Positions 36,443-49,868 of a stretch of DNA of 64,000 nucleotides are shown piece by piece. The translations under genes and the position numbers were made by a program. The number at the start of each line of letters is the position of its first letter. Position 1 is the stretch's first letter. This DNA comes from Litomosoides sigmodontis (Eukaryota; Nematoda; Chromadorea; Rhabditida; Onchocercidae): positions 9,152,652 to 9,216,651 of the forward strand of contig OY718805.1 in assembly GCA_963070105.1 (NCBI GenBank). The letters run 5' to 3'. The notes under the pieces are model-generated. The model was not told the DNA's origin, made no database searches, and was given only the letters and a program-made list of their open reading frames with translations.

Positions 36443-39400
36443 CTGATAATCAATCATTCTTTCAAAAAATCCATGATTTTTCCAGTTTCGCACAATCCTT
36501 TTCCGTGCAGTTCCTTGAATGAAATGATAAAATATTTTGATTTTGATTTAATTCGATTTGATTTGGTTTCATTTCATTTCATTTCTTTCTTTCTTCTGCA
36601 AAATTGCTAAGCCTGAAATGAGGAGAAAGCTGATGGAATGATGCATTTGTGAAATTTTCATGATAATTTTTCAATACACACCTCTGTATTTTATTCGATA
36701 ATAGGTGCCGATAAAATCATTTCACTGACAGCTAGCTGCTCTACGTGTAGCAGTAATGATTTTGCTGTAAAATATTAGATTAAGCTAAGTACATTAACGA
36801 TTACAATTATTTCTTTTTAAAATCACTTAGTTAAAAATTTTTTTCCCTCTAATAATATTAAAATGAGTTTACATTTATTAGAAACTTTTGAGCAAAATAA
36901 AAATTCCTAAAACTTACAAATTAGAAATGATTTCTTTTGTGAAAATTCATGCAAAAAATAAATAAATTTCTTCCAGAAAAAAGCAAACAATATGAATGGT
37001 TAAATAGTAAAAGATTTTTTAGACTTTACATTAACCAACTAAAATATGCTCTTTCATAATGAAAATCAAAAACACGCATGGTTTTATTTTTTTTTTGAAA
37101 CACAATGAAATATTTAGAGTAGAATGGGGAGAAAGCGTTACAGTGAATGCTGAATTATTAAACAGTAATGGAATTAAATGAAACAAAAATAAAAACCACT
37201 CAATTTTTTCCCTCGCCCACCTTTCATTTTACATCAAAGAAGAAATGAGAATTGAGTTACAACATATTATTATTCATCTTATTGAAGCAAACATTTTTCA
37301 ATGTTATTATTTAGAATTTTTTTATAATTAATGAAAGGAGCAAGTGGTGCATTAACATAAATTAGCCTTAATTCATCATTTGTCATTGATTAATTCATAA
37401 TTTAATGCAGGCACTTATGCTATTATTTGTTAGTTCGTTAATATATTACAGCAATTTTACACTTCCATTCAATCCTTATCCTTTCATCTTTTTATATTCC
37501 CATTAAATTCGTTCAAACTACAAAAGTAAAATTGAAAAAGAAACTTGAGTTAAATTTAAAAGAACAAGTTAAACTTTTAATTTTTGACTAATACTTAAGA
37601 GTGAGCCTTAAATGAAAGAATTGTATCAAAAATTAGGTAAATGCCTTGAATATATATTTATATATTTGTTAAAGATCTGTGAATTCAATAAGTATCTCAG
37701 ATATAACAATTAAATGAATTGAAACAGAAGTACATATATTTTAAATTGAAGGTAATAAGTAAATTATAACTTACTTCATAGAATGATATTTCTGCTATAT
37801 GCGGTAAATCGACCATTCATTTCACACAGTCAACTTCCTCATCCCTTCTCCCTGTCTTTCTCATCTTCACTTTCTACCTGAAGTGTTTTTAAAAAACAAC
37901 AATTTCAACTGTTCAGAGTAATACAGTTGTGCAATACAGTTATTTCAATGTTATCCTTTTTTCATCTGAACTTGACTTTAATATTTTAAATTGTTACTTT
38001 AAAATTACAAAAAAACCTAAACCCGTAATAAAAGATACGGTAACATGAGAGCGCTTTTTTTCTTCACTTGAATAGAAGTGAAAAAAAAATCTCAGAAATA
38101 ATAACAATAATAATAGTAGTAATAATAATGGTACCTATAAGGAAGGGTTTGGTCAAGACAAGTGATGGCCTTACGCTTTATACAGTTTTTTTGCGGTTTC
38201 ACGTACGTGTTATATGGCTTTTTGTGGATAATACACAAGGATAGATGAATGTTAATTATTTCAAACTTTCAAATGCGCAAAAAAGTACAGTGCAAGATGT
38301 GAGAATGAATAAGTGGTATAAATGATGTATTTAAAAGTTTAAAACTAAGGCTTCAATTAAATGAAATTAAAAGGGGAAAGTTTAAGAGAAAATAAAAGAT
38401 TTAATTAGCGATTAATTAGGTGATTTGAGGTTTATTTCAATTGTGATTTAATTAAATGACGACTAAAATACTTAAGCTAAATTTCTTTCAATATGTAAAA
38501 TATGAAAGACACGAAGTAAGCATCCACTTATCACAAGGTATGATTTTGAAAAAAAGAAACAACAACCAATCATATGAACATTTGGGATGATTTGTTAATT
38601 TGTCCCAACTTATGTTATAAAATTAAGCCAATTAAATCGTAGTTTCAAAATGAAATCCAAAAATAATTACTTCATCGTCGTGTACAAAGGCTAAAATCTG
38701 AGAAATCAGTTTACCAAAAGTCCAATACATCATCGACGTAATTAAAAGCCCCTTTATCATTCTTCTTTATAAGAATGAAATGATATGAACATATTCTGCA
38801 ATACTCTTAACTCTACTCTATGCTAACTGTACATCCTACAGAAGCTTCAACTCTTCAACTCACAGCTTCTTTTTAAACTGTGAAATTTCTGTGATCAGAA
38901 AACACTGTACTAACCTCACCGCATAAGCGTAGTGCACAAAAAGCTTTAATCATAGTTTCTTTTACCGCCACATATCAGTAATTATCAATTGCAACAAATA
39001 TGTTTTAGCCACTATGCATACTTTTTAGTTTACACATATGATACCAATATATCATGCAAATGTATAAAAGCTTTTTATGCATAATAAAAATCACCCACAC
39101 GAAAAAAAAAAACCGAAATTTAAAGAAAAATGATTTGGTAAATGTCATTAATATCAATCATGAAGAGAAAGCAATATAAGAATGCTGATAGCAACATTAG
39201 CAATAATAGTATGATCATTACTTTATCGACAAGATCGAATAGTTTTGTGGACATTCCTTCCTATTCAATATAAAAAAAAAAAAAGAAGATGCTAGAAATT
39301 CTTCAATAATTCTAAACGACGTAAGAAATAGGACAGTTTGTGATGCATGGTTGTCAACTGCAATTACACTTCATGCACTGTCGCTAAGAACCAAAAATTA

Positions 39401-40210
39401 TGGATTTGGCATAAGTGAGGCAGTACAAAAGTGTATTAACCAACGCATTCCTGATAGGAATAGATTACTTTGTAACCAAAATAAAAAACTATTTTCCACA
39501 TATTCACAAACATCATCCTACATACTTCACTCAACAAACGATTAAGCTACTCAATTGCAAGAAAAGTAAGATCAAGTTAAATTAAATTTCAAATCTGCTA
39601 CAGCATTCTAATGAACCGGTGCAGTAAGTTAATGATGAAAAGAAATTGTTTCTCTTCATGAACTACAAATGAATGAATTTAAATAAACAATCAAGAAATA
39701 TTGCACAACTATGATATAAATATAAATGACAGTATCATTTTCATCAAATCGCACTACTCAGAAAATGCAATGATTTCATTTGATTTAGAAATACAATTTT
39801 TAACCTTTCAACATTGAAAAAATAACAATAAATATCTATGAAAAATCGATGTGAAAATACGAATGACACATATCTAAATGGTTCAAAAATAACAGATGAA
39901 TTCTTGTTTCGGAATTATTTACAATAGACTCGTTAATGAATCCACTATAATAGCAGTGCATTTCAAATTGCTGTAATGAATTTAAGCATAAAAATAAAGT
40001 TCAAATCAGAGATTATATAATCTATGCAATTCAGTTCGAATGTTTACCCTTACTGCTTCTCTTATGCAACCAAAGATAAAATTTTTTAATGTTACTTTGC
40101 AATTTCACGTATGTAATGTAGATAAGAACACCGCTGTTAACCTGACACAATAGCACCTACAACAGTCCAATTTCAAAACGATACAAAATAGAAGCACCAT
40201 ACAATACAAA
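36443..40210. other. Intergenic region or long upstream introns
   Basis: Between the proline-rich gene and RANBP3. I see no exon I can place with confidence. It may hold missing 5' exons of the proline-rich gene (minus strand). Confidence 0.4.
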
Positions 40211-42405
40211 TTAGTCTTGAGGCAAAATTTTTTTCGATTCAAAATCATCATCCTCTGGTGCAGCATCTGAAATTTTCCTCTTACGTGTCGTTTCTGCCTT
40301 ACTGCTTTCCACAATGCGAGAGAGAGTCGCATAAAGTTGTGCAGCAACAAATTCAGATGCCTTCAAAAGAGTTCAAGTAAGGACCTATGAAAATAATCAT
40401 TTGACATTCAAACAAACAAATGTTTTGAACACTAAAGAAGGAAAGCGATAAGAATACGACTTTGTTGAAACATAAATATTGCAGACAAAAGTGACATTTT
40501 ATAAGAAACAAAAGTTTGAATAAGCCAGATATTAGATTCATAAAGGAACATACACTAGAGAACAGTTATAAGAAACAGTTCAAGAGTTCCTAAGTCTGAC
40601 GCTGCAGTTAAAAATTTCACCATTAAAGAGGACTATTTCATAATCAAAAGATCCCTTTCATTTTGAAGGATAACAGTGTCATTGGTCTACATGCATTTAA
40701 AAAACATCCTGTTGAACACAAAATGATGAAAAAATTGCAAGAAATACATACTGTGGCAAGAAAAAGTGTTGGAACTTCTGAATCTGGCGCTGTTGCTGAG
40801 AACTTAATCCGCCTCATTGACAATTTTTCAACGATCATATCCGGAAATATCTGCGAATTTAGCACGACCCTCTGGTTGCCCATTACTCGACCGACTAAAA
40901 ATACCTTAATCTGATTTGAAGTTTAAAATTTAAATGTATTAAGATAGGTTTTCGTAAGTATTGAAAACTGCGTTCAAAAAGGTTAACTACATCTTTTCGG
41001 GTGACTATTAATAATTAATTTTCGTATGCAGGTACAATACCGATCCGATACGTATAAGGAGGCTCTTCGCCTCGTTCGTTAATACGTAAGCAAGACATGC
41101 CACGCTCTGCCCATGATTTTGTTGAATTGTCAAATGAATGCAATTTACACATCGCCTAAATTAAATTAGTTAACTTTTTGATTCTTGATATCCGCATTAG
41201 GTCAAAAGAATCATGCTATAAAGATGTAACTCATAAGTTGTCTTTCTAAAAAAACGTACTCTATATATGTTCATTTCACCCTCCTCACCAGTTAGAATAT
41301 CTTGCTTTGGTGGAATTGACTCCTCTTTCTCAGAAGGCGTAACTGGATTATCTTCAGTGTTAACTGAACTCGATGAAGCAGCAGTCGATTCTAATTCCTG
41401 TTACAAAACATGATAACTCGCACATCGGTTCATTTTATCTTGATGCTCAGTCACGAAATTAACCGCAAAAAAACCGCCCCAAGTTTACTGCTAATGAGCG
41501 AAAAGATAAAAATTAAAAACCCTACATTTCAATGCGTTACAAAAGGAAACCGTTCCGAAAAATGATTGAGATTAAGAACCAATGATGACATGTGTGTTTC
41601 ATCTAAACAAATTCTCCGACAACGCTCAAACTTAAGAATTGGACAGAAAAAAGTGCAGGAAGGGTAGGTGTCCAAATTTGATAGAGAAAAATTGAATAAA
41701 ACTTTGAATTAAAACTTACTGCAGTTGACTCTTTCGTTTTATGATTACTGATAAAAGAAGATGAAACTCCCTTCTGCTTGATTTCTTCGAATACTTCTGT
41801 AACACTTCTCGGAGCATCACTTTTAGCTTCATTCTTCGTTGCCACGAGCTCGTCTGCGGTACTAGAAGCGTCCACTTGTTCACCCGTTTTATCCTACAAC
41901 AGTCATCATTAATTACAACTATAAAACTGCACGTGCAATTTTGGAATTTGTTCTCTCAATCAAATACTATTCATTGCAAAACATGCTCTAACTAATACGT
42001 CATTATTATGCTTTTAAACTTCACCGTCACATGAAACCTGAGTGTATGAAATCCAAATTGAAAGAATTCGCCATTTTTTTGCCTGCCATTATTATTTTAA
42101 TAGAGAGAGTGCATATTGCATCAATGATCATCAGAAGGAAGCAACGAAAAAGAGAAGAAAATGCATACTCCATTGCTTATGATTACTTTTTCCGACAATT
42201 TAGAGCCAAATATGAAACCATCAGCGGTAGCCTTTGCCGATTCCGTACTATCACTCCTTGTCGGTTTATCTTTGGTAAGCACCTTGCCAAGATCCAATTT
42301 TATATTCTTCTCATCTGCTTTGAAACCACTCTTGCTAGCTGACCATAACTGGTCCGCTGCAGAAGAGAGTTTCGAAGACTTAAATGCGAATCGTTTCGTT
42401 GTCAT
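40211..42405 (-). CDS. RANBP3: RanBP3-like nuclear export cofactor
   Basis: Six minus-strand exons in phase give 312 residues: 42187-42405, 41720-41893, 41260-41397, 41041-41155, 40752-40894 and 40211-40360. The Ran-binding domain spans about 165-285. It shows LTGEEGE, the MCKLHSFD strand, KSWAERG followed by LRIN (matching SWVERG...LRLN of the family), GRVMGNQRVVLNSQIFPDM, the RIKFSATAPD strand and an amphipathic C-terminal helix. An FIFGSKLSE segment around residue 63 matches the FxFG-type motif of RanBP3. A basic TTRKRK patch and an acidic EDDDFE patch follow the domain. RanBP3 helps CRM1 load cargo and RanGTP in the nucleus. The protein is shorter than human RanBP3 (over 560 residues), so the ATG at 42405 may be internal. 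A possible upstream exon is listed separately. Confidence 0.9.
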
Positions 42406-43202
42406 TACTACTTCCGGTATCTCAAATGGAAAAAAAAACCTGTCAATCAATATATTCCCAGCTATTAACAGTGGTAATAGGAATTGATCGTTGCCTCCCA
42501 TCAAAATTGATGAAAGTTATACCAATTATCACTGAGATAAACTGTTGAAAATAGCTGCTAAACTTGCACACATATTAGTAACACTAATGAAAACATGGAA
42601 AAGCAGAAATGTCGCTAATTATCGATCAATTGTCACATCTAAGGTGCATGTATAATCACTTAATTACAAAGACAAAATGACCTAATTCCCTATCACTTAA
42701 TTATCTAATTACGGGGTTAATCCAAGAAAAAAAAATTACCTATCAAGTGGATAACGAATGCATCAAAGAAGCCCAAAAAAAACATCGAAATACCAAAAAT
42801 GAAAGCTACCAAACACTGCTATGTGCAAAGTGAGTAAGAACCTGTTCTCTGTTTTCCTACTGCATTTTATTGACCCTCGATTTATGGTATTTTTGAATCT
42901 TTAACACTCTCAAACTCTGGCTCACTTGTTGGTCATACTCACTTCACTGTTTTCTCAATCTTTCAACTCTCACTCTATTTTGCATTTGTTTACCATCTCT
43001 TTTCTCCCATCTCTCACACTTTTCCCATCATCATTGCCACACTCAATTACTGTACATTTCTTTCACTAAACACTCTCTCTTCTCGTACTATTTCTTATCC
43101 ATTCTATTATCATTTGTTTGTTTATAGCAAAAGCGCACCAAACCGCTGCAAGAGCTGCTCAACTGTTCTTGTTCTCCCTGCTTTTTCCAGTGCCTTATTT
43201 TA

Positions 43203-43244
43203 GGGTCATTGCCAAATCACGATATGGCAAGGTCATCGAGGTCA
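43203..43244 (+). promoter_or_regulatory. Nuclear-receptor half-site group with a perfect DR3
   Basis: GGGTCA at 43203-43208 is followed by AGGTCA at 43230-43235 and AGGTCA at 43239-43244. The last two are a direct repeat with a 3-base spacer (DR3), the arrangement bound by VDR-like receptors. It lies about 0.8 kb upstream of the RANBP3 ATG. Binding is inference. Confidence 0.35.
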
Positions 43245-43377
43245 AGCTCATATTCAAAAATTCTCCTTATAACACCTTCATCTACAATCGCTCATACCTA
43301 ATTACTTGTAATTTCAAATTTTCTGAAATGAGCGAAAGTAGCAGGTTTACCTTTGATCATTTTGGCTGTACTATTAC

Positions 43378-43477
43378 TCTAGCAATTGTAGTGCTGTACA
43401 TATGGGTGAACCTTCTACTCTCTCTACTATCTTCAGGACTAACACTTTTAGGCGGCACATGCTTTCCTTTGAATTCT
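43378..43477 (-). CDS. Possible upstream exon of RANBP3
   Basis: A minus-strand open stretch of 33 codons reads with ordinary amino-acid composition (for example FKGKHVPPKSVSPEDSRES and STTIAR). It has a CAACAG acceptor and a GTAATA donor and ends in phase 0. RANBP3 exon 1 could begin at an ATTTGAG acceptor before its ATG and read IPEVV-MTTKRF in phase 0, so the two would join cleanly. Ser/Pro-rich N-termini are normal for RanBP3. No ATG-containing first exon was found, and the plus strand has a competing open frame, so confidence is low. Confidence 0.28.
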
Positions 43478-43504
43478 CTGTTGTTAGCACTTTACTTTAC
43501 GTAG

Positions 43505-46500
43505 TGATTTGGAGCAGAACGAAGATAAGGGATGACCATGGTGGTTAGGCGAGTATTTGTTTTTTATTTTTTTCGATATTGCAAAATTCTCAAAATTCAT
43601 GTTTTATTCTTTCTGCAATTTCGTTATTTTTGATTAGTAGAGTCACTTTCTCTCTCTCTCCCTCTCCTCCTCCTCCTCTCCCTCTTTTCTCTTCTCATGT
43701 CTTTCTAATCCAAATTTTACCGCTTCGTAGTTTGTATCGATAGGACACTCCAGTAGTTATAGCTGTACAACATATCACTTTTGGTAAATGGACTATATGA
43801 AGGAATTAAAATTATTTAGGTAATTAAAATTTCTAAATTCAAATTGTTTGTTTAAATTGTTATCCACTTTTTGATCCTTAATAAGTAAAATTAATCGGAA
43901 TACACGAAAATATGACAACTATGAGTTTACCGAATCATATGTTTCAATATTACACGATTTTTTGATTTTCAAAATTTAAGTCCTTTTTTTAGTTTCCAGT
44001 CGATTTATAACATTTTTTGCCTGTTAGTAAATAAGCATTAACACTGTTGCAATGTGAACCACATCGTTGCAGATCTTTTAAGTTAGATTTATAATACGTT
44101 GGTGTTAATTAATTGTGTGACATTTTAGCATGCTTGTCTATTCCGTTTCTTTGGTTTCAGTTTTAATCATCTAACATTTGCTTTCTCACAAATTTCGAAT
44201 ATATTTTGCTGTCAGTACCGATTATTCATGTAAAATATCGTCACTGTCAACTGAGACTCCTTGTTCGTTATGTCTTGCTGTATACCACTGTTATGAACTA
44301 TCTTACCATTTGTTTGTGATATCATTTGCGCTTTTTCTTTTCGTTTTCCATTATTAACTATCTTTGTTTTGCATTTTAAGTAATATTTTAAATTTGTAGA
44401 AATTTGAGGATTTTTATTTTTAAGCTGCTGATGTTTATTTTTATAGTTATGACATATGAAAAACCACCGTGAATCATTGGCACGTATCCGCGACAACTCA
44501 TGATTAAATGTTGCAGAATTTTTCTATGCGTTTTACGATACATTAGTATCAAGAAATAATGAAGCATAAATCTACAATGAGGTACAAAACGATACGATGA
44601 AATTCGAACAAAACGAATTTTACCGGATGAGATTATTGAAATGTTCCTTTCGCATATTTCACCCGTTCAGGTTTCATTTTCAACGAACATCTACCTGAGA
44701 TAAAATGTAAATGCAGTAGATGTTTTGCAGATATATTATACCGTTATTTTGCTCTCATTTGTTGTTACTGAAGAAGGTTTAACAGTGCTGAAGTGATATA
44801 TCATTTGGAGTATGATGTTATTACTGTACTTACCGCCATGAATTGGTACTTGTGGCGTTAGTTTTTGTTTCCGTTATGCCTCTCGAGATGGAATAGAGTG
44901 AGTAAGGGTTTCTCAAACGCATGTTGCGATAAGTATACAAGAGCTATCGTGTGCTGGATACATGTGCAGGATCAGGTTACAATTTCTTTAGATAGTTTGC
45001 TTGCAGCTTGGAAGGATAAAGTTAGAAGTTAGTTATAAGTGTTTTTTTTGATAAAGTTAGTTATAAGTTTTTGTGTAATGAATGGGTATTACGATGAAAT
45101 TTTTTAAGAGTGAAGTACATTTTCAAGTGTGTGGTCTTTATGTTTCAAAAATTGTTGTTGTCTTAGGATTTTATTGCTTTCATTGTGTAGGAACCGTACT
45201 GGAAATAGGTATATTTCTTCATAATTACAGCTCATTGATGATTTGAAAGTTCCTCGTTATATAATGCTTATGAAAGAAAGACGACTTTTTTACATATATT
45301 GGCTGAGTATAAGGTGGTATATAAATGTCTGTTTGTAAATCATATGCATTATTCAGGATGTAGAGTGGGCCCAGTGTTTTATATTACTGTTGGGTATGTA
45401 ATGTTGCATTGGTCAGCTTGATGTCTTTTCGTTGGGAATCCAATCCAAAATTGAATTTTTTTATTCTGATTTTTGTACATGGCGATACTATCCGTGGAGC
45501 CGAAATTAATTTGGCTATCTTTTTTCACTTCTTTGTCAATTTTTGTTTGTCACTTGTGTTGTCAAATAAAATATTTACATAAAACCATGATAGTTCGCAC
45601 AGCAGGTTGTTTCAGCAGTTGAGGATCGGATCATATGTTATGATACTGGAATTGTCGCACCGTCGCTTTCACGTGAAATGTTATAAACAAGTCGAAATAA
45701 TCCTTTATAAGAATCATTTCTTGGATTATCATTCGTAGGATCAAGTAAATTCAGAACTTAAGTCATTTATTCTGCGATCGCGTTTGATCGGTATTAATCT
45801 ATGATTCATAGACAACCTCCGATAACAACGTATTCTAAGAAACGGATAACTAACCTTTCGCATTGAACTTCTCCCTCTACACTAATCATCATGAATTACA
45901 TCATAATAATTACCCTTCAACTCATTGTTTCAGTTCAAGTACCTATTTGCTATAATGACGAGTTGATAAGTTATGATGATATGTTTATCTTGTCAGCAAT
46001 TACTATAAATGAATTCGTTTTCATTTTGAAATTTTTTTGGTTTTTCGTTTTTGCAATAGATGAAATGCTTCCCATTTTCTGATGGAACAAATTTCATTAA
46101 TTATCGAAGTATAAAATTTGTAATCGAGTAATTTGAAAATTGGACGACTATCATCAATTGCTGTTACGCGGCACTATCGTTTCAAAAGTAATTTTCTTTT
46201 TTTTCTGGAATTTGTGACACTAAATGTTTAATTTATCAGTTTTTTATATTGCTAAAAATAGTATTTATAATCTATTTTGTATTTTACTATTTTTTACGGT
46301 AAATTTACAGTTTGATATAATAAAGTGCTGCCTTGGAGCAGTTACACATCAAATTGATGATAGTATGCAATGAAAATTGCTTACTTTCTTACTGAAATCA
46401 ATCAATCTTTCCTAATTTTACATTATTTTGTGAATTGTGAAGAAACAACAAATAATTTCGTTGAATGAAAATTTTATTTTTCATTACTTTTACTTTCTAT

Positions 46501-46717
46501 TTAAATTAATTTTTTCTTTCCACCAATGTACGCTTCAATTTTTTGCAATTGTTATTTGTTGAAAGGTAAATACGTCGAGAGAGTAAAACTTCTTTTATGA
46601 TTCGCGAGAAAAAAACAGGTGGTGAAGAGTTGATCGGTGATTGGATAGTAATAGCATGTAAATGATAGATTAATTTCAGGCTTCACGTCATCCTCCTGGA
46701 TAATCCACTAAAAATGC
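43505..46717. other. Intergenic region, no gene supported
   Basis: AT-rich sequence with a C/T-rich tract at about 43650-43690. Short open frames on both strands lack recognised motifs or matching splice phases. One at 45891-46082 (+) has a hydrophobic start but nothing else. Confidence 0.45.
46473..46478 (-). terminator. Candidate poly(A) signal of the collagen gene
   Basis: AATAAA on the minus strand, about 240 bases after the collagen stop codon. Confidence 0.4.
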
Positions 46718-48013
46718 TTAATAGCCTGGAGCAGTTCTGGGTGGTGGACAGTGATCGCAACTACCTCTTGGTCCATCGGGACCCGCTTCGCCTTGATCGC
46801 CATTAGGACCATCATGTCCTGGTGGACCATCTTTGCCATTTTGACCCGGTGGTCCACGTGGCCCTTGTCGTCCGGGATTACCACTTCGTCCAGCTGGACC
46901 TTGCTCACCTGGTGGTCCTTGTGGGCCTGGTGGTCCTGGAAGTCCTGGTGGCCCAGGTACCTAAAATTGAGTGTCATTGAACGAAAAAGGGATAACGAAA
47001 ATCAACGCTTTTTTGAAAAGGAAGGGGTAAAAAAGACAAACCTCAATCTGTTCACCTGGTTTTCCTGGTTCACCAGGTGGACCTGGATTTCCTCGAGGTC
47101 CATTTGGTCCCTTTGGTCCTTGTGGTCCCATAGGACCCGGTTCACCAGGCTGTCCGTTTGAACCTCTGTCTCCTGGTAATCCTCTGTGTCCTTTCGGCCC
47201 TGGTTTGCCTTGTGGGCCTGGTGGTCCTTCGGGACAGTTGAAGCACCAATCTCTTTCAGTTGGCTGAAGAATTTTAGCTACAAATCTTGCAAATCTGGTT
47301 TTTAATGATTATTATCGCTCTGGAAAAACCCCTTTGAACACAATCGATTACATCAAAATAACGTACTAGTTGTGTTTCGTGAGCATCTTCACCTGGCATA
47401 CCAGGCTTACCAGGTAGCCCATCTTGGCCATCATCACCATCTTGTCCAGGTGGACCTGGTGGACCAACAGGACCAATACCGCAACTGCAGCATTGGAAGA
47501 CTGCCTGCCTCTTCTGTCGCTCTTTCTTCAACGCCGAACGCGATGTTTCAAGCTAAACTACTCAGAGCTAAAGTGTGAAAAATACTCGACCACTTACTTC
47601 ACTCAATCTATCACCTAAATTTATTGTTCTTAGATTTCATAAAAAAAAAAAAAATTCAATTCCCAATACTTCCTCCTATAAGAACAATTTGTTTTTTTAA
47701 ACAATGCAGTTTCATTATTTTGACAAATTATATTTTAATGCCTTAGTACTCTATTTTTTTACTTTAATACTTTATTGCACTAATTAAATTATACTTTAGT
47801 GAATTCGCCACGCAATTCAATTGCGCGAGTCCTACAGAAGCTAATTTCGTCTTGCAGGTTGGACTGAACATTTTGCATGTAAGTGCATAACATTGGCACA
47901 CAAATGATTGCTACCAAAGTTGCGACGGTTGAAACGGCGACACCACAGAAGGCAAGCTTCTTCATACTTTCAGCTTCAATGAGAAGCTGCTTCGGATCGT
48001 CCGAATCAATCAT
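46718..48013 (-). CDS. Cuticle collagen
   Basis: Four minus-strand exons in phase give 289 residues: 47795-48013, 47367-47552, 47042-47263 and 46718-46960. The layout is that of nematode cuticle collagens: a short cytosolic N-terminus, a membrane anchor at about 20-46 ([19 protein letters not shown]), and the subtilisin-type cleavage site RQKR at 85-88. A Cys cluster follows at 94, 95 and 97, then a short Gly-X-Y block. A non-collagenous spacer carries Cys142 and Cys145. The main Gly-X-Y domain is broken once at GEQIEVPG, and the C-terminal tail has Cys277 and Cys280 before PPPRTAPGY. The product is secreted by the hypodermis, cut by a BLI-4-like protease, trimerised and crosslinked through its Cys pairs and Tyr residues. 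The TAPGY ending is typical of one large COL subgroup. Expression would be expected to cycle with moulting. Which C. elegans collagen is the nearest cannot be told by eye. Confidence 0.95.
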
Positions 48014-49386
48014 TTTGCAAGCTGAAAATTAACAACACCAAGTTGTGACGTCACCAAGTATGTTATCATCAATCTGTAGAGTATGTGAAATGTGAAATGC
48101 TATCAACCTTGATGCCAGCAACACTTCCCATAATGAAATTTTCTCTCACTTCCAGCACATCTAACTCTCTATCAATTTTAAATCAAAATTTTTGACTTAA
48201 AATTTAGTAGCAAATTGGATAGAAAATAAAAAGTTATGCAATAAATGAAAGAAGCAAAAAACATAAAAATGTTTGAAAAAAACCAAAGAGAAAATTTGAA
48301 TTACTTTTTTTTCTGCTGACTGAAAATATTCGCAAGGTATTGGAAGCAAAACTTTCTCATTCGAAAATAAGAAGAAAACTACATAACTAAAGTTCTTGCG
48401 GTTAAGTTAATTTTATTTGTTTAAAAATTTTTTAAATCACTTCGTGCAACGTAAGCTGCGCGAATTTCATATTCATACCTTTACGCATTTTGAAAAACTA
48501 CTAAATTGCCATGTCGTAAAATGCTAATTGTTACATTAATATTAATACCAAAATAAAACTCTACGATTTAGTACGAATTAATTGTTTTTTTTATTTCGAA
48601 TTAATTTGCATTTGCCCTTCTTTTCAATCAATTTCTATTTGTGCATTAAGTGCTACCTTTCTTTTTTTTTCCAAATTTATTATTCGTGGCAACATTACCG
48701 ATAGTTATAAGTGATTAATTGATTTATGGATGAGGTGGTGAGTGAGTTGAAATTTGTCGAAAATAATAAAGGTCAGAAATTAATGGAAAATACTACTTCC
48801 ATTTTGATATTTGCAAGATAGAAATGCGAGAGAGTAAATCTATTTTTTTTTTTTATATTAACAAATTTATCACTTCTTCTTTGTGATAATTTTCACTAGT
48901 TGTATTTCATTAAATAACAAGATCTTCCTATCAATATTTTTCGCGCAAGAAATGACCGAAAGTTTTTGTGACAGAAAAAAAAAAGATGACAAACTAAATA
49001 AAAGAATTTTTAATAAAACAAATTAAAAAGAACTAACATAAAAATATCAAATAAAAAGTTTAAAACGAAAAAATTTTTTCGCTTTTTTTCGTTTATAAAA
49101 AATCAAAACTAAATTTATCTAGGGAACAAAAAAAAAACACCAAAATTAAAATAATTCATGGGAGAGAAAGAGAGAGAGAGAGAGAGAGGCAGGGAGACAG
49201 AAAGCAAAACAAATTTTGCTAAAAATTTTATAATACTAAAAGCAAAAGCTTAGCAATCATCCAATGTTGCACGTTAGTGTGACTGACTGACATTGGATCG
49301 TATCATCCAGTTTTGCATGCTGACAACACCACTACAACAGTTGTCACCACATAGCGGCATTTTTATACGTTTCCTTCACAACGGTA
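48014..49386. other. Upstream region of the collagen gene
   Basis: AT-rich sequence with A/T-runs and a (GA)n tract at 49166-49189. It should contain the collagen promoter (minus strand). No clear TATA box or moulting element was picked out by eye. Confidence 0.4.
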
Positions 49387-49465
49387 CCACCTACCTATTT
49401 CACCTGTCTACCTACCCACCCACCCACCTACCCACCTACCTACCTACCTACCTACCTACCTACCT
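49387..49465. repeat. (CTAC)n tetranucleotide repeat
   Basis: CTAC/CCAC units, the last part pure (49433-49465). C-rich on the plus strand. Confidence 0.9.
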
Positions 49466-49634
49466 GCTTCTATCAGAAAAGCGATCACTAAAGTGTGACG
49501 AAATTTTTTTCCAATTTCAATCAAATGTCTCCCTTACTCGTTAAACTATGAAAATGTCAACGAACAAAACAAAAAGGAAAAAAAAAAGATAAGAGATGTA
49601 TTGCATAATCATTTGCACTTAGCACTTGCACTTA

Positions 49635-49745
49635 TTTACCTATCTAACCTAACCTTACTTTATCTTACCTTACTTTACCATACCTTACCTCACTTTACCT
49701 CACCTCACCTTACCTTACCTTACCTTACCTTACCTTGCCTTGCCA
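49635..49745. repeat. (CTTAC)n pentanucleotide repeat
   Basis: TTACC/TTACT units that become regular towards the right end. Strongly C/T-biased on the plus strand and G-poor. Confidence 0.9.
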
Positions 49746-49868
49746 CACACCTGTTGTATGATATTTTTTAAATGTAAAAAATGAAATTCAAAATTTTGCT
49801 ACCATTATTATTTCGAATGAAAAAATAATATTCGCTATCACATTGTTACATTAAAAATTTTTATTATA

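Noticed and set aside
43118..43504. 128-codon plus-strand open frame with hydrophobic segments
   Set aside because: No recognised motif or splice partner. The opposite strand gives a more protein-like stretch that joins RANBP3, although neither is proven.
45891..46082. Small plus-strand open frame with a signal-peptide-like start
   Set aside because: 63 codons of hydrophobic AT-rich sequence, no homology seen and no poly(A) or splice support.
47590..47620. Possible 17-base microexon between collagen exons 1 and 2
   Set aside because: It has plausible splice sites, but including it gives an in-frame stop; direct joining of exons 1 and 2 keeps the frame.
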